Shown: positions 47,434 to 57,066 of the stretch, one piece after another
Layout: every line of letters starts with the position of its first letter
Position numbering within the stretch: position 1 is the first letter of the stretch
Source of the DNA: Streptomyces pyxinicus
Lineage (GTDB): Bacteria > Actinomycetota > Actinomycetes > Streptomycetales > Streptomycetaceae
NCBI RefSeq assembly: GCF_024753135.1
Contig: NZ_JANUGP010000001.1
Span: 496,001-560,000 of the forward strand
Direction: 5' to 3'
Length of the DNA stretch: 64,000 nucleotides
Notes under the pieces: model-generated
Seen by the model: the letters and a program-made list of their open reading frames with translations, nothing else
Told to the model about the DNA's origin: nothing
Databases searched by the model: none
Made by a program: the position numbers and the translations under genes

Positions 47434-50243
47434 GAGGTTCTCCGGAGCGAGACCAGGTCGGACAGTTCGCGGTCCGTGAGTTCGGTGAGGGCGGACTCGC
47501 CGGAGCCGAGGACGGCGTCGGCGAGGGCGCGCTTGGCGGTGAGCATCTCGGCGATGCGGTCCTCCACCGTGCCCTCGGTGACGAGGCGGTGGACCTGGAC
47601 GGGCTGGGTCTGGCCGATGCGGTAGGCGCGGTCGGTGGCCTGTTCCTCGACGGCCGGGTTCCACCAGCGGTCGAAGTGCACGACGTGCCCGGCGCGGGTG
47701 AGGTTCAGGCCGGTGCCGGCGGCCTTCAGGGAAAGGACGAGGACCGGGGTCTCGCCGGACTGGAAGCGGTCCACCATGCGCTCCCGCTCCGGGACCGGGG
47801 TGCCGCCGTGCAGGAGATCCACGGGGACGGCGCGGGCGGACAGGTGGGCGGTGATCAGGCGGGCCATGCCGACGTACTGGGTGAAGACGAGCGCCGAGCC
47901 GTCCTCGGCGAGCAGGGTGTCCAGCAGTTCGTCGAGCAGCGCGAGCTTTCCGGAGCGGTGCACAGCGCCGGCCGCGCGGGTCTCCTCCTTGAGGTACAGC
48001 GCGGGGTGGTCGCAGATCTGCTTGAGGGCGCCCAGCAGTTTCAGGACCAGCCCCCTGCGGGCGATGCCCTGCGCCGTCTCGATGGCCAGCATGGATTCGC
48101 GCACCACCGCCTCGTACAGCGCGGCCTGTTCGCGGGTGAGGGGCACCGGGTGGTCGGTCTCGGTCTTGGGCGGCAGTTCGGGGACGATGCCGGGGTCGGA
48201 CTTCTTGCGGCGCAGCAGGAACGGCCGTACCAGCCGGGCCAGGCGGTCCACGGCCTCGGCGTCCTCGCCGTTCTCCACCGCGCGGGCGTGCCGGGCGCGG
48301 AAGGACTTGAGGGGGCCGAGGAGGCCGGGGGTGGTCCAGTCGAGCAGGGCCCACAGCTCGGAGAGGTTGTTCTCGACCGGGGTGCCGGTGAGGGCCACGC
48401 GCGTGGGGGCGGGGATGGTGCGCAGGGCCTTGGCGGTGGCGGAGTAGGGGTTCTTCACGTGCTGGGCCTCGTCGGCGACGACCATGCCCCAGCGCTCGCC
48501 GGCGAGGTGGGCGGCGGCGGAGCGCATGGTGCCGTAGGTGGTGAGGACGAAGCCGCCGGTCAGGTGGTCGAGCGTACGGTCGGGGCCGTGGAAGCGGCGG
48601 ACCGGGACGCCGGGTGCGAACCGGGTGATCTCCCGCTGCCAGTTGCCGAGCAGGGAGGCGGGGCAGACGACGAGGGTGGGCTCGGGGTGGGCCCGCTTCA
48701 GGTGCAGGGCGATCAGGGTGACGGTCTTGCCGAGGCCCATGTCGTCGGCGAGGCAGCCGCCGAGCCCGAGGGAGGTCATCAGGTCGAGCCAGGCCAGGCC
48801 GCGCAGTTGGTAGTCGCGGAGGGTGGCGTCGAGGCCGGTGGGCGGGTCGGCGGGGCGCAGGCCGGCCGTGAGGCGGTCCCGGAGGGTGGCGAGGGCGCCG
48901 ACGGGGACGGCCGGGACGGTCTCGCCGTCGACCTCGGCGGTGCCGGTGAGCGCCACGGACAGGGCGTCGACCGGGTCGAGCAGGCCGAGTTCGCGTTTGC
49001 GGGCCTTGCGGACGAGGGCCGGGTCGACCAGCACCCAGCGGTCCCGGAGCCGTACGACGGGCCGGTGGGCCTCGGCGAGGGTGTCCATCTCGGCCTCGCT
49101 GAGCGGATCGCCGCCGAGCGCGAGCTGCCAGCGGAACTGGAGCAGGTCCTCGCTCTCGAAGAAGCCGGTGCCGTCGGTGGCGGAGCCGGGTGCCGGGCGG
49201 AGCACGGCGGTGGCGGCGAGGTCGCGGGCGAGGTCGCGGGGCCAGTGCACGGCGACCCCGGCGGCGGCGAGCCGGCTCGCGGCGACGCCGAGCAGTTCGG
49301 TGACCTCCGGTTCGGACAGGGCGAGGACGTCGGGCACGTCCTGTTCGGCGAGCCGGTCCAGGGGCGGCCACACGCGGGCCGCGCGCCGGACGGCGAGGGC
49401 GGCGTCGACCCGCGCGCGGGGCCCGAACGCCGGGTCGGCCGCGCCCGCCCACAGGGCCGCCGCGTCGGCCACCAGGGTGGGATCGGCGAGGCTGTGGACC
49501 TGCACGATCGCGGCGCCCGCGGCCCGGGCGCCGGCGCTCTCCCCGGCGTCGAAGACGTCGTACGCGGACAGGTCGAGGCGCAGCGAGACGCGCACGCCCG
49601 CGTCCATCCCGGCGGCGACCTCGGCGGCCCACTCGTGGGCGGCGGGCAGCGCCTGGGGCTCGCGGGCGGCGAAGGGCCGGCCGCAGGTGTGGGCGGCGGC
49701 CGGGGTGCGGGGCAGGGTGTCGGCGACCGCGTCGAGGAAGGAGCGGACCAGCGCCTCCGGCTCGGGCAGGCGCAGCGGGCCGGGGTCCGGGAGCGGTACG
49801 GCGTGGCCCTCCGGGGGCAGGGCGGCGGCGATCGCGCGCAGGTGGGCGATGTCGGCGGGTTCCAGCGGGCCGGCCCGCCAGGCGTCGTACCCGCTCGGGG
49901 TCAGTCCGGGCAGCAGGCGGCCCCGGGCGGTCAGGCGCAGGGCGTGCAGGGCGGCGGCGCCCCAGCAGGCGGTGGCGGGGTGGGCGGCCGGGTCGCGGCG
50001 GGCCCGGACGAGCAGGGGCAGGGCGTCGGCGAGCGGCAGGGTCAGCGCGGGGACCTGCCGGCGGCGGGCCCCGGCACCGTGCCGTCGTACGACCGTCAGC
50101 TCGGCCGGGTCGCCGCCCGTGGTGGGCAGGGGCGCGCCCTCGGGGTCCCAGAAGGCGACGCGGCCCTCGCGCGGAAGGGGCGCGGGCAGATAGACGCACG
50201 CCAGGCGCGCCGGGACCTCGCCCGTGTCCGGGGAACCGCTCAT
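47430..50243 (-). CDS. SNF2-family DEAD/DEAH-box helicase
   Basis: 937 aa from the ATG at 50243; a GTG at 50255 is an alternative. The N-terminal half (1-440) is the SNF2-associated domain of bacterial HepA/RapA-like proteins. The ATPase has motif I LADDMGLGKTVTLIALHL (about residue 490), motif II VVADEAQHVKN, motif III LTGTPVENNLSELWALLDW, and in lobe 2 ALVFTQYVGMARL, LSLKAAGTGLNLTRAGHVVH and the arginine finger RAYRIGQTQ. It would translocate on double-stranded DNA or remodel protein-DNA complexes with the overlapping SWIM protein. Confidence 0.93.
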   Translation of the reverse strand: MSGSPDTGEVPARLACVYLPAPLPREGRVAFWDPEGAPLPTTGGDPAELTVVRRHGAGARRRQVPALTLPLADALPLLVRARRDPAAHPATACWGAAALHALRLTARGRLLPGLTPSGYDAWRAGPLEPADIAHLRAIAAALPPEGHAVPLPDPGPLRLPEPEALVRSFLDAVADTLPRTPAAAHTCGRPFAAREPQALPAAHEWAAEVAAGMDAGVRVSLRLDLSAYDVFDAGESAGARAAGAAIVQVHSLADPTLVADAAALWAGAADPAFGPRARVDAALAVRRAARVWPPLDRLAEQDVPDVLALSEPEVTELLGVAASRLAAAGVAVHWPRDLARDLAATAVLRPAPGSATDGTGFFESEDLLQFRWQLALGGDPLSEAEMDTLAEAHRPVVRLRDRWVLVDPALVRKARKRELGLLDPVDALSVALTGTAEVDGETVPAVPVGALATLRDRLTAGLRPADPPTGLDATLRDYQLRGLAWLDLMTSLGLGGCLADDMGLGKTVTLIALHLKRAHPEPTLVVCPASLLGNWQREITRFAPGVPVRRFHGPDRTLDHLTGGFVLTTYGTMRSAAAHLAGERWGMVVADEAQHVKNPYSATAKALRTIPAPTRVALTGTPVENNLSELWALLDWTTPGLLGPLKSFRARHARAVENGEDAEAVDRLARLVRPFLLRRKKSDPGIVPELPPKTETDHPVPLTREQAALYEAVVRESMLAIETAQGIARRGLVLKLLGALKQICDHPALYLKEETRAAGAVHRSGKLALLDELLDTLLAEDGSALVFTQYVGMARLITAHLSARAVPVDLLHGGTPVPERERMVDRFQSGETPVLVLSLKAAGTGLNLTRAGHVVHFDRWWNPAVEEQATDRAYRIGQTQPVQVHRLVTEGTVEDRIAEMLTAKRALADAVLGSGESALTELTDRELSDLVSLRRTS

Positions 50244-50334
50244 ACGTTCTGCCACCTCCCGCCCGTGTGCCGGATCAGATGTCTTCGACTCTACGGGCGG
50301 GGTCTGACAATCGGCTCCGGAGACCTGGTGGAGG

Positions 50335-50928
50335 CTACGGCACCGTGCGGGAGACGACGTACACCATCGGGAACTCCGGGTCGGACGTGTTCACCACCAC
50401 GTCCTGGGTGGGTGCCGGGTTCTTCTGCGTGTGCGTGAGACCCGACCAGGGGCCGGGGCCGGTGAACTCCCAGCCGGAGACCTCCCGGTCGCGCTCCCCG
50501 ATGGTGATGCGGCCCTTCTTGAGCTGGTCGCGGCGGGCGCCGATGGCGCCGAGGAAGCTGTCCAGACCGGCGTCGTTGGTGCGGAACTGCACGTAGAGGC
50601 GGCTGGTCTTCCAGTTGTTCGTCTCGTAGTAGGCGATCCGGTCGGCGGGGTGCGGGACGCTCACCTGGTAGAGGCGGCGCTGCACCTTCGAGGGCCAGCC
50701 GGGGGTGAGACCGGTCGCGGAGTACTTGGACTCCTTGTCCTTGCCGCTGTTGCGGCTCTGGTTCGCGGAGATCACCAGATAGCCGGCCGGTACGCCGATG
50801 AGCAGGCCGATGATCAGCAGGGTGAGGGCGCGGCGCCTGGCCTTGTGGCGCGGGTTCTCCGCGGGCCGGCGCGGTTCGTCCGGGGGGCCGCCCTGGTGGG
50901 GCAGGGACGGGGTGGCCGAGGGGGTCAT
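50335..50928 (-). CDS. Small membrane-anchored hypothetical protein
   Basis: 197 aa from the ATG at 50928, which overlaps the ROK stop (ATGA). A Pro-rich cytoplasmic tail (residues 1-30) precedes one helix (ALTLLIIGLLIGVPAGYLVI) and an exported domain of about 140 residues with YQVSVPHPADRIAYYETNNW, YVQFRTNDAGLDSFLGAIGA and the terminal MVYVVSRTVP. No known family recognised. Coupled to the sugar kinase and at the end of the sugar regulon, its role there is unknown. Confidence 0.75.
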   Translation of the reverse strand: MTPSATPSLPHQGGPPDEPRRPAENPRHKARRRALTLLIIGLLIGVPAGYLVISANQSRNSGKDKESKYSATGLTPGWPSKVQRRLYQVSVPHPADRIAYYETNNWKTSRLYVQFRTNDAGLDSFLGAIGARRDQLKKGRITIGERDREVSGWEFTGPGPWSGLTHTQKNPAPTQDVVVNTSDPEFPMVYVVSRTVP

Positions 50929-52070
50929 GCGGTGTCCTGGTCGCGGCGGGCCTGGGCGTACCGCTCGTAGCGCTCGTGCCGTTCCACGCGGCGCCGCTTG
51001 GCGCGGCGGAACCGGCGGGCGACCAGGCGGGCCAGGTCGGCGGCGCCCACCATGCCGGCCTCGGGGCCGAGCTGGGCGCGGGTGATGCGGGCCTCGGGGC
51101 GGTAGCCGCGGCCGGTGAGGTGGCGTTTGAAGGCGTCCCGGGCGGGTCCGATGAGCAGGTCGTCGGCGGCCGAGACGCCCCCGCCGATGACGAAGCAGGA
51201 CGGGTCGAGGGCGGCGGCGAGGTTGGCGATGCCGACGCCGAGCCACTGGCCGATGTCCTGGAGCAGTTCCACGCACATCGCGTCGCCCTCGCGGGCCAGC
51301 TCGGTGATCAGCGGCCCGGTGATGTCGCCGACGCTGCCCTTGACGCGTTCGATGATGCCGTAGGCCACCGGGGAGTCGGCGGCGGCCAGCTCGCGGGCCT
51401 CGCGGACCAGGGCGTTGCCGGAGCTGTACTGCTCCCAGCAGCCCCGGTTGCCGCACGGGCAGCGGTGTCCGCCGGGCACGACCTGCATATGGCCGAACTC
51501 GCCGGCGACGCCGAACTTGCCGCGCTTGACCTGGCCGTCCTCCAGGATGGCGCCGCCGATGCCGGTACCGAGGGTGATCATGACCAGGTGGTCCTCGCCC
51601 CGGCCGGCGCCGAAGCGCCACTCGGCCCAGGCGGCGGTGTTGGCGTCGTTGTCCACCAGGACCGGCACCGAGAGCCGGCCGCTGAGGCGGTCGCGCAGGG
51701 GTTCGTTGCGCCAGGACAGGTGCGGGGCGAACAGGACGCGGTTGCGGTCGGCGTCGACCCAGCCGGCCGCGCCGATGCCGACGGCGTGCACGTCGTGCCG
51801 GTCGGAGAGGTCCAGGACCAGCTCGGCGATGGTGTCCTCGACGACCTTGGGGCTCTTGGACTTGTCCGGGGTCTCGGTGCGGAGCTTCTCCAGGATGTTG
51901 CCGTCCGCGTCCACGACGCCCGCCATGACCTTGGTGCCGCCGATGTCGATGCCGACCGTGGGCACCCGGGGTGCGGTCAGGTGGGATCGGCGTTCCCTTG
52001 TCCCGACCGTACGGAGCACGGGGGCCCGGCGGGAGCCGATGGGGGCGGTGAGGTCGCGGTAGGTGCTCAT
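50925..52070 (-). CDS. ROK-family sugar kinase (glucokinase type)
   Basis: 381 aa from the ATG at 52070; the frame allows a GTG at 52091. ATP-binding motif VGIDIGGTKVMAGVVDADGN, catalytic Asp in VLVDNDANTAAWAEW, MITLGTGIGGAILEDG and the ROK zinc motif GHRCPCGNRGCWEQYSSG. A C-terminal Arg-rich tail (FRRAKRRRVERHERYERYAQ) is extra. It phosphorylates a hexose, probably the sugar brought in by the upstream CUT2 transporter, since only 90 bp separates them on the same strand. Confidence 0.93.
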   Translation of the reverse strand: MSTYRDLTAPIGSRRAPVLRTVGTRERRSHLTAPRVPTVGIDIGGTKVMAGVVDADGNILEKLRTETPDKSKSPKVVEDTIAELVLDLSDRHDVHAVGIGAAGWVDADRNRVLFAPHLSWRNEPLRDRLSGRLSVPVLVDNDANTAAWAEWRFGAGRGEDHLVMITLGTGIGGAILEDGQVKRGKFGVAGEFGHMQVVPGGHRCPCGNRGCWEQYSSGNALVREARELAAADSPVAYGIIERVKGSVGDITGPLITELAREGDAMCVELLQDIGQWLGVGIANLAAALDPSCFVIGGGVSAADDLLIGPARDAFKRHLTGRGYRPEARITRAQLGPEAGMVGAADLARLVARRFRRAKRRRVERHERYERYAQARRDQDTA

Positions 52071-52160
52071 CGTTGGTCGATTGTGCCTCACCGCCGGTGG
52101 GGGTGCCGTACGGGCCGGGGGCGCGGGGCCCCGCTCACGGTGCCCCTCGCCCCCGGTCTC

Positions 52161-52952
52161 CTAGCCGCGGCGCAGCTCGTGGCGCAGGGCGTCCAGGTCG
52201 GAGCCGCCCGCCATCTGCCGGGTCAGCTCGTCGAGGGTGATCTCGTCGCGGGCGTGACGGCCCACCATGGTGCCCCGGCGCAGCAGGACGAAACGGTCCC
52301 CGACCAGGTAGGCGTGGTGCGGGTTGTGCGTGATCAGGACGACACCGAGGCCCTCGTCACGGGCCGCGGCGACGTACTTGAGGACCACGCCGGACTGCTT
52401 GACGCCGAGGGCGGCCGTCGGCTCGTCCAGGACGAGGACCTTGGCGCCGAAGTGCACGGCGCGGGCGATGGCCACGCACTGGCGTTCGCCGCCCGAGAGG
52501 GTGCCGATGGGCTGGTCGACGTCGCGCAGGTCGATGCCCATGCGCAGCAGCGCCTCGCGGGTGGTGCGGCGCATGAGGTCGGTGTCGAGGCGTTTGAAGG
52601 GGCCGGCGCCCTTGCGGGGCTCGGAGCCGAGGAAGAAGTTGCGCCAGACCGGCATGAGCGGGACGACGGCCAGGTCCTGGTAGACGGTGGCGATACCGCG
52701 GTCCAAGGCCTCGCGCGGGGAGCCGAGGCGGGTCTCCGCGCCCTCGACGCGCAGGGTGCCGGCGTCGTGCTGGTGCAGACCCGCGATGATCTTGATCAGG
52801 GTGGACTTGCCCGCGCCGTTGTCGCCGAGGACGCAGGTGATGTCCCCGGCGCGCACCTCCAGGGAGACGCCCTCCAGGGCGCGGACGTTGCCGTAGCGCT
52901 TGCCGACGCCGGTCAGCTCGACCAGGGGCGCGGGGGTCTCGGTCTCGGTCAT
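52161..52952 (-). CDS. Sugar ABC transporter ATPase (CUT2, single domain)
   Basis: 263 aa from the ATG at 52952. Walker [20 protein letters not shown]-loop [13 protein letters not shown], signature [15 protein letters not shown], Walker [13 protein letters not shown] and switch His [10 protein letters not shown]. Only one nucleotide-binding domain, as in FrcA rather than RbsA. It overlaps the permease stop by 4 nt (ATGA). It drives uptake of the sugar bound by the lipoprotein at 54004-55008. Confidence 0.95.
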   Translation of the reverse strand: MTETETPAPLVELTGVGKRYGNVRALEGVSLEVRAGDITCVLGDNGAGKSTLIKIIAGLHQHDAGTLRVEGAETRLGSPREALDRGIATVYQDLAVVPLMPVWRNFFLGSEPRKGAGPFKRLDTDLMRRTTREALLRMGIDLRDVDQPIGTLSGGERQCVAIARAVHFGAKVLVLDEPTAALGVKQSGVVLKYVAAARDEGLGVVLITHNPHHAYLVGDRFVLLRRGTMVGRHARDEITLDELTRQMAGGSDLDALRHELRRG

Positions 52953-54007
52953 GGGGTGGCCTCCGCGCGCTTGCGGACCCAGGCGTTGAGCAGGGTCGCG
53001 AGGAGCAGCATCGCTCCGAGGAAGAACTTGAACCAGTCGGGGTTCCACTCGGCGAAGACGATGCCCTTGCTCGTCATGCCGAACAGCAGGGCGCCGACCG
53101 CCGAGCCGACGGCGCTGCCGTAGCCGCCGGTGATGAGGCAGCCGCCGATGACGGCCGCGATGATGTAGATCAGCTCGTTGCCGACGCCCTCGCCGGACTG
53201 GACGGCGTCGAAAGAGAACAGCAGGTGCTGGCCGGAGATCCAGGCGCCGAACGCGACGCCCATATAGAGGCCGATCTTGGTCCGGGCGACCGGGACGCCG
53301 ACCGCGCGGGCCGCGTCCTGGTTGCCGCCGACGGCGAAGATCCAGTTGCCGGCGCGGGTGCGCAGCAGGATCCAGGAGGCGAGGGCGACCAGGCCGAGCC
53401 ACCACAGGATGGTGACCTTGAAGTCGACGCCGCCGACGGTGAGGGTGGAGGCGAAGACGGCGTGGGCGCTCGGGAAGCCCTCCATGTCGGCGATGGTCTT
53501 GGTGGAGACGGTGCCGTCGATCAGCTTGGTGAAGCCGAGGTTCATGCCGGTCAGCATCAGGAAGGTGCCCAGCGTGATGATGAAGCTGGGCAGCTTGGTG
53601 CGGGTCAGCATGAAGCCGTTGAAGGCGCCGATGGCGAGCGTGACCAGCAGGGACACGCCCACGCCGACCCAGGTGTTCGCGGTCATCTGGTAGCTGAACA
53701 TCGAGGAGATCAGCGCCGAGGACGTCACCATGACGCCCGCCGACAGGTCGAACTCACCGCCGATCATCAGCAGGGCGACCGGTACGGCCATGATCCCGAT
53801 GGTGGAGGAGGCGTACAGGACCGTGCTGAGGCTGGCGGCGCGCAGGAAACCGTCGGCGGCGAAGGCGAAGAAGACGAGGACCGCGAGGGCGCCGACGACC
53901 GAGCCGAGTTCGGGCCGGGCGAGCAGCTTTCTCAGCGGCGAGCCCCGCAGAATCCTTTCATCCACGTGGTCCGAGGGGGTGCGCGCCTCGTCCGTGGCCG
54001 CGCTCAT
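52949..54007 (-). CDS. Sugar ABC transporter permease (CUT2, RbsC/FrcC type)
   Basis: 352 aa from the ATG at 54007. About ten hydrophobic segments with CUT2 hallmarks: [39 protein letters not shown] and [20 protein letters not shown]. The start overlaps the binding-protein stop (54004-54007, ATGA), so all three transporter genes are coupled. Confidence 0.95.
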   Translation of the reverse strand: MSAATDEARTPSDHVDERILRGSPLRKLLARPELGSVVGALAVLVFFAFAADGFLRAASLSTVLYASSTIGIMAVPVALLMIGGEFDLSAGVMVTSSALISSMFSYQMTANTWVGVGVSLLVTLAIGAFNGFMLTRTKLPSFIITLGTFLMLTGMNLGFTKLIDGTVSTKTIADMEGFPSAHAVFASTLTVGGVDFKVTILWWLGLVALASWILLRTRAGNWIFAVGGNQDAARAVGVPVARTKIGLYMGVAFGAWISGQHLLFSFDAVQSGEGVGNELIYIIAAVIGGCLITGGYGSAVGSAVGALLFGMTSKGIVFAEWNPDWFKFFLGAMLLLATLLNAWVRKRAEATP

Positions 54008-55008
54008 CGGGTGCCCCGCTCGGTGTACCCGGCCAGCGCGGACGCCTGGTCCTTGGTGATGATCTGCGGGCCGGTCAGCACCGGCCGGCCGCCGCCGAGG
54101 ACGTCGCCGTTGTACTTGTACAGCCACAGCAGGTCGACCGCCTGGTAGCCCTGGAGGTACGGCTGCTGGTCCACGGCGAAGCCGAGGGTGCCGTCCTTCA
54201 GCTCGGCGGCCACCTTGGCGTTGAGGTCGAAGGTGTCGATCTCGGCCTTGCTGCCCGCGTCGTCCCTGGCCTTGATGGCGGTGTCGGCGTAGGGGGCGCC
54301 GAGGGTGACGACCGAGTCGACGGACTTGTCGGCCTGGAGCTTGGCCTCGATCGCGGACTGCACGTCCGGCATGTTGGTGCCGTTGACGTAGAGCTTGCGC
54401 AGGCTCCCGTGGAAGGACTTGGCGACGCCGTCGCAGCGCTGCTCATGGCCGACGTTGCCCTGCTCGTGCAGGACGCACAGGGCCTTCTTCTTGCCGCGCT
54501 TGTTCAGCTCCTCGCCCACGGCCTGGCCGGCGATGGTCTCGTCCTGGCCGATGTGGGTGAGGGCACCGAAGGCCTTGGACTCCGCGGAGCCGGAGTTGAC
54601 GGTGATCACCGGGATGCCGGCCTTCTCGGCGCGGGCCACGGCGGCCTTCATGGCGTCCGGCTTGGCGAGCGTGACGATGATGCCGTCGACCTTCTTGTCC
54701 ACGGCCGCGTCGACGAGCTGCGCCTGCTGCTGGGCCTCGTCGTCGTGCGAGTACAGGAAGTTGATGTTGTCCTTGACGGCGGCCTGCTTGGCGCCGCTCT
54801 GCACGATGTCCCAGAAGGTGTCGCCGTCTCCCGAGTGCGTGATCATCGCGATGGTCCAGCGGGGCGTGTTCACCGCCGACCTGCCCTGGGCCGCGGCGGC
54901 GTCACGGGCGTCCTCGGCCCGCTTGCCGCCGGTGCTGCTGCAGGCCGCCAGGGACACGGAGAGTGTCCCTGCCAGCGCTATGCCTACCCAGGTCCGAAAC
55001 CGTGCCAC
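54004..55008 (-). CDS. Sugar-binding lipoprotein (periplasmic-binding-protein 1, RbsB-like)
   Basis: 334 aa. Lipoprotein signal GIALAGTLSVSLAAC-SS. Two-lobed type 1 fold: WTIAMITHSGDGDTFWDIVQ, YSHDDEAQQQAQLVDAAVDK, DGIIVTLAKPDAMKAAVARA, GIPVITVNSG, and the hinge/C-lobe AIEAKLQADKSVDSVVTLGA. First gene of the transporter operon. A copy of the TGTCCGGACA palindrome lies 130 bp upstream. The ligand (a pentose, hexose or inositol derivative) cannot be read. Confidence 0.93.
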   Translation of the reverse strand: MARFRTWVGIALAGTLSVSLAACSSTGGKRAEDARDAAAAQGRSAVNTPRWTIAMITHSGDGDTFWDIVQSGAKQAAVKDNINFLYSHDDEAQQQAQLVDAAVDKKVDGIIVTLAKPDAMKAAVARAEKAGIPVITVNSGSAESKAFGALTHIGQDETIAGQAVGEELNKRGKKKALCVLHEQGNVGHEQRCDGVAKSFHGSLRKLYVNGTNMPDVQSAIEAKLQADKSVDSVVTLGAPYADTAIKARDDAGSKAEIDTFDLNAKVAAELKDGTLGFAVDQQPYLQGYQAVDLLWLYKYNGDVLGGGRPVLTGPQIITKDQASALAGYTERGTR

Positions 55009-55137
55009 GAGGCCGTGCCCTTCTTGCCGTGTTCGCTGCGTACGAGAGGGGCCCCGGCGTGCTGCTCGGCGGCCCCAAATACTCCAGTATCGAACACGCG
55101 CGACGCTCGTGACGCGGCCGGGCCCGCCTCGCCGCCG

Positions 55138-55151
55138 GATTGTCCGGACAT
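55138..55151. promoter_or_regulatory. Operator-like palindrome upstream of the sugar ABC operon
   Basis: GATTGTCCGGACAT with the 10-bp perfect palindrome TGTCCGGACA at 55141-55150. The identical 14-mer recurs at 55994-56007 between gntR and the mocA-like gene, so both probably bind the GntR-family protein encoded between them. Confidence 0.7.
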
Positions 55152-55186
55152 CGCGACGAAGTACGGGGGTGAGCGAGGCCCGGCGG

Positions 55187-55945
55187 TCAGGGCCGCACGA
55201 GGAGCTGGAACTCGAAGGAGTAGCGGGTCGGGCGGTAGGTGTGGTCGCCGTATTCGACCGCGCGGCCGGTGTCGTCGAAGGTGGTGCGCTGCATGGTCAG
55301 CAGCGGGGCGCCGGCCGGCTCGGCGAGCCGCTCGGCCTCGGCGGGTGTGGCGCCCCGGGCGCCGATGGACTGGCGGGCGCTGTGCAGGGTGATCCCGGCG
55401 GAGCGCATCAGCCGGTACAGGCCGGTGGCCTCCAGCTGGTCGGTGTCGAGGTCGAGCAGGCCGGGCGGCAGATGGTTGGTCAGGTACGCCATCGGCTCGC
55501 CGTGCGCGAGGCGCAGCCGCTCCACCCGGTGCACGTCGCCGCCCTCGGTGACCCCGAGCGCGGCGGCGACCTCGGCGGAGGCCGGCACCACGGTGTTGAC
55601 CAGGACCTTGGTGGCGGGACGCTGGCCGGCCGCCTCCAGATCGTCGTAGAGGCTGCTCAGCTCCAGGGGCCGCTTGACGCGGCTGTGCACGACCTGGGTG
55701 CCGACACCCCGGCGGCGGACCAGGAGACCCTTGTCGACCAGCGACTGGATGGCCTGGCGGACGGTCGGCCGGGACAGGCCGAGCCGCGCGGCCAGCTCGA
55801 TCTCGTTGCCGAGCAGGCTGCCCGGGGTGAGCCCGCCGTGCTCGATGGCCGCCTCCAGCTGCTGAGAGAGCTGGAAGTACAGCGGCACGGGCGAGCCGCG
55901 GTCCACGTGGAGGTCGAGCGGCGCGGTCACATCAGGTTTCGGCAC
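55187..55945 (-). CDS. GntR/HutC-family regulator (UTRA effector domain)
   Basis: 252 aa, GTG start. N-terminal wHTH: SPVPLYFQLSQQLEAAIEHG, LGNEIELAARLGLSRPTVRQ, SLVDKGLLVRRRGVGTQVV. The UTRA effector domain spans about 90-245 (RVERLRLAHGEPMAYLTNHL, TPAEAERLAEPAGAPLLTMQ). It lies between the ABC operon and the divergent mocA-like gene, each preceded by the same palindrome, so it is the likely local regulator, with a sugar or sugar-phosphate effector. Confidence 0.92.
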   Translation of the reverse strand: MPKPDVTAPLDLHVDRGSPVPLYFQLSQQLEAAIEHGGLTPGSLLGNEIELAARLGLSRPTVRQAIQSLVDKGLLVRRRGVGTQVVHSRVKRPLELSSLYDDLEAAGQRPATKVLVNTVVPASAEVAAALGVTEGGDVHRVERLRLAHGEPMAYLTNHLPPGLLDLDTDQLEATGLYRLMRSAGITLHSARQSIGARGATPAEAERLAEPAGAPLLTMQRTTFDDTGRAVEYGDHTYRPTRYSFEFQLLVRP

Positions 55946-55993
55946 GCGCCCGAGCGTAGTCCCGTGATCGGTTGACGGGAAGTCGTGTAGTCC

Positions 55994-56007
55994 GATTGTC
56001 CGGACAT
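55994..56007. promoter_or_regulatory. Operator-like palindrome in the gntR/mocA divergent region
   Basis: Second copy of GATTGTCCGGACAT; palindrome TGTCCGGACA at 55997-56006. It abuts a TTGACA hexamer (56013-56018) that could be the -35 of the mocA-like gene, so binding would block that promoter. Confidence 0.7.
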
Positions 56008-56048
56008 ACGCATTGACAGGGCGCGGGATCGCCCCTCACTTTGTTTCC

Positions 56049-57065
56049 ATGCGCATCGGGGTCATCGGTACGGGCCGGATCGGCGCCCTTCACGCGCGGA
56101 CGCTCAGCCGTCACCGCGAGGTCGGGTCCCTGATCCTCACGGACGCGGACCCGGCGCGGGCGCGGGAACTGGCGCACCGGCTGGGCGAGACGGCGGCGCC
56201 CGGCGTCGACGAGGTCTTCCGGTGGGGCGTGGACGCGGTCGTGATCACCGCGGCGACGGCGGCCCACGCGGAGCTGATCGGGCGGGCGGCCCGCTCGGGT
56301 CTGCCGGTGTTCTGCGAGAAGCCGATCGCCCTGGACCTGCCGGCCACGCTGACCGCGCTGGCCGAGGTCGAGACCGCCGGGACCGTCCTCCAGCTCGGCT
56401 TCCAGCGGCGCTTCGACGCGGGCTACGCCGGTGCCCGGGAGGCGGTCCGCTCGGGACGGCTCGGCCGGCTGCACACCGTACGGGCCATGACCTGCGACCA
56501 GTCCCCTCCCCCGGCCGCGTGGCTGCCGCTGTCCGGCGGGCTGTTCCGGGACACGCTGATCCACGACTTCGACGTGCTGCGCTGGGTGACCGGCCGCGAG
56601 GTGACCGACGTGTACGCCACCGGCTCCGACGCCGGGCCGCCCCTGTTCGCGGCGGCCGGTGACGTCGGCACCGGCGCGGCACTGCTCACCCTGGACGACG
56701 GCACGCTCGCCGTCGCGACGGCGACCCGGCTGAACGGCGCCGGGTACGACGTGCGCATGGAGCTGGCCGGCGAGCGGGACACGGTGGTGGTGGGCCTGGA
56801 CGACCGTACGCCGGTCGCGTCCACCGAGCCGACCGGGCCACCGCCCGCCGACAAGCCCTGGCCGGGCTTCGTGGAACGGTTCGGGCCCGCCTACGAGGCC
56901 GAGCTGGCCGCCTTCGTCGGGGTGGTCCGCGGCGAGCGGGCCAACCCGTGCGACGGCCACGAGGCGCTCCAGTCCCTGCGCATCGCCGAGGCCTGCGAGA
57001 TCTCCCGACGGGAGCGGCGCCCGGTGCCGCTGGCGGAAATCCCGGACGGGGCGCGGCCGTCGTAG
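56049..57065 (+). CDS. Gfo/Idh/MocA-family sugar or inositol dehydrogenase
   Basis: 338 aa from the ATG at 56049. Rossmann start MRIGVIGTGRIGALHARTLS, cofactor/catalytic motif VFCEKPIALDLPATL (EKP, about residue 98), QLGFQRRFDAGYAGAREAV, and the active-site His/Asp in FRDTLIHDFDVLRWVTGREV. It oxidises a hydroxyl of a sugar or inositol with NAD(P). No Shine-Dalgarno sequence precedes the ATG, and a possible promoter places the RNA start next to it, so a leaderless message is plausible. Part of the GntR-controlled sugar locus. Confidence 0.92.
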   Translation: MRIGVIGTGRIGALHARTLSRHREVGSLILTDADPARARELAHRLGETAAPGVDEVFRWGVDAVVITAATAAHAELIGRAARSGLPVFCEKPIALDLPATLTALAEVETAGTVLQLGFQRRFDAGYAGAREAVRSGRLGRLHTVRAMTCDQSPPPAAWLPLSGGLFRDTLIHDFDVLRWVTGREVTDVYATGSDAGPPLFAAAGDVGTGAALLTLDDGTLAVATATRLNGAGYDVRMELAGERDTVVVGLDDRTPVASTEPTGPPPADKPWPGFVERFGPAYEAELAAFVGVVRGERANPCDGHEALQSLRIAEACEISRRERRPVPLAEIPDGARPS

Positions 57066-57066
57066 G

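Noticed and set aside
47589..50438. Long plus-strand open frame opposite the SNF2 helicase
   Set aside because: Gly/Val/Ala-rich shadow of the helicase with no family motif; the minus strand has all helicase motifs.
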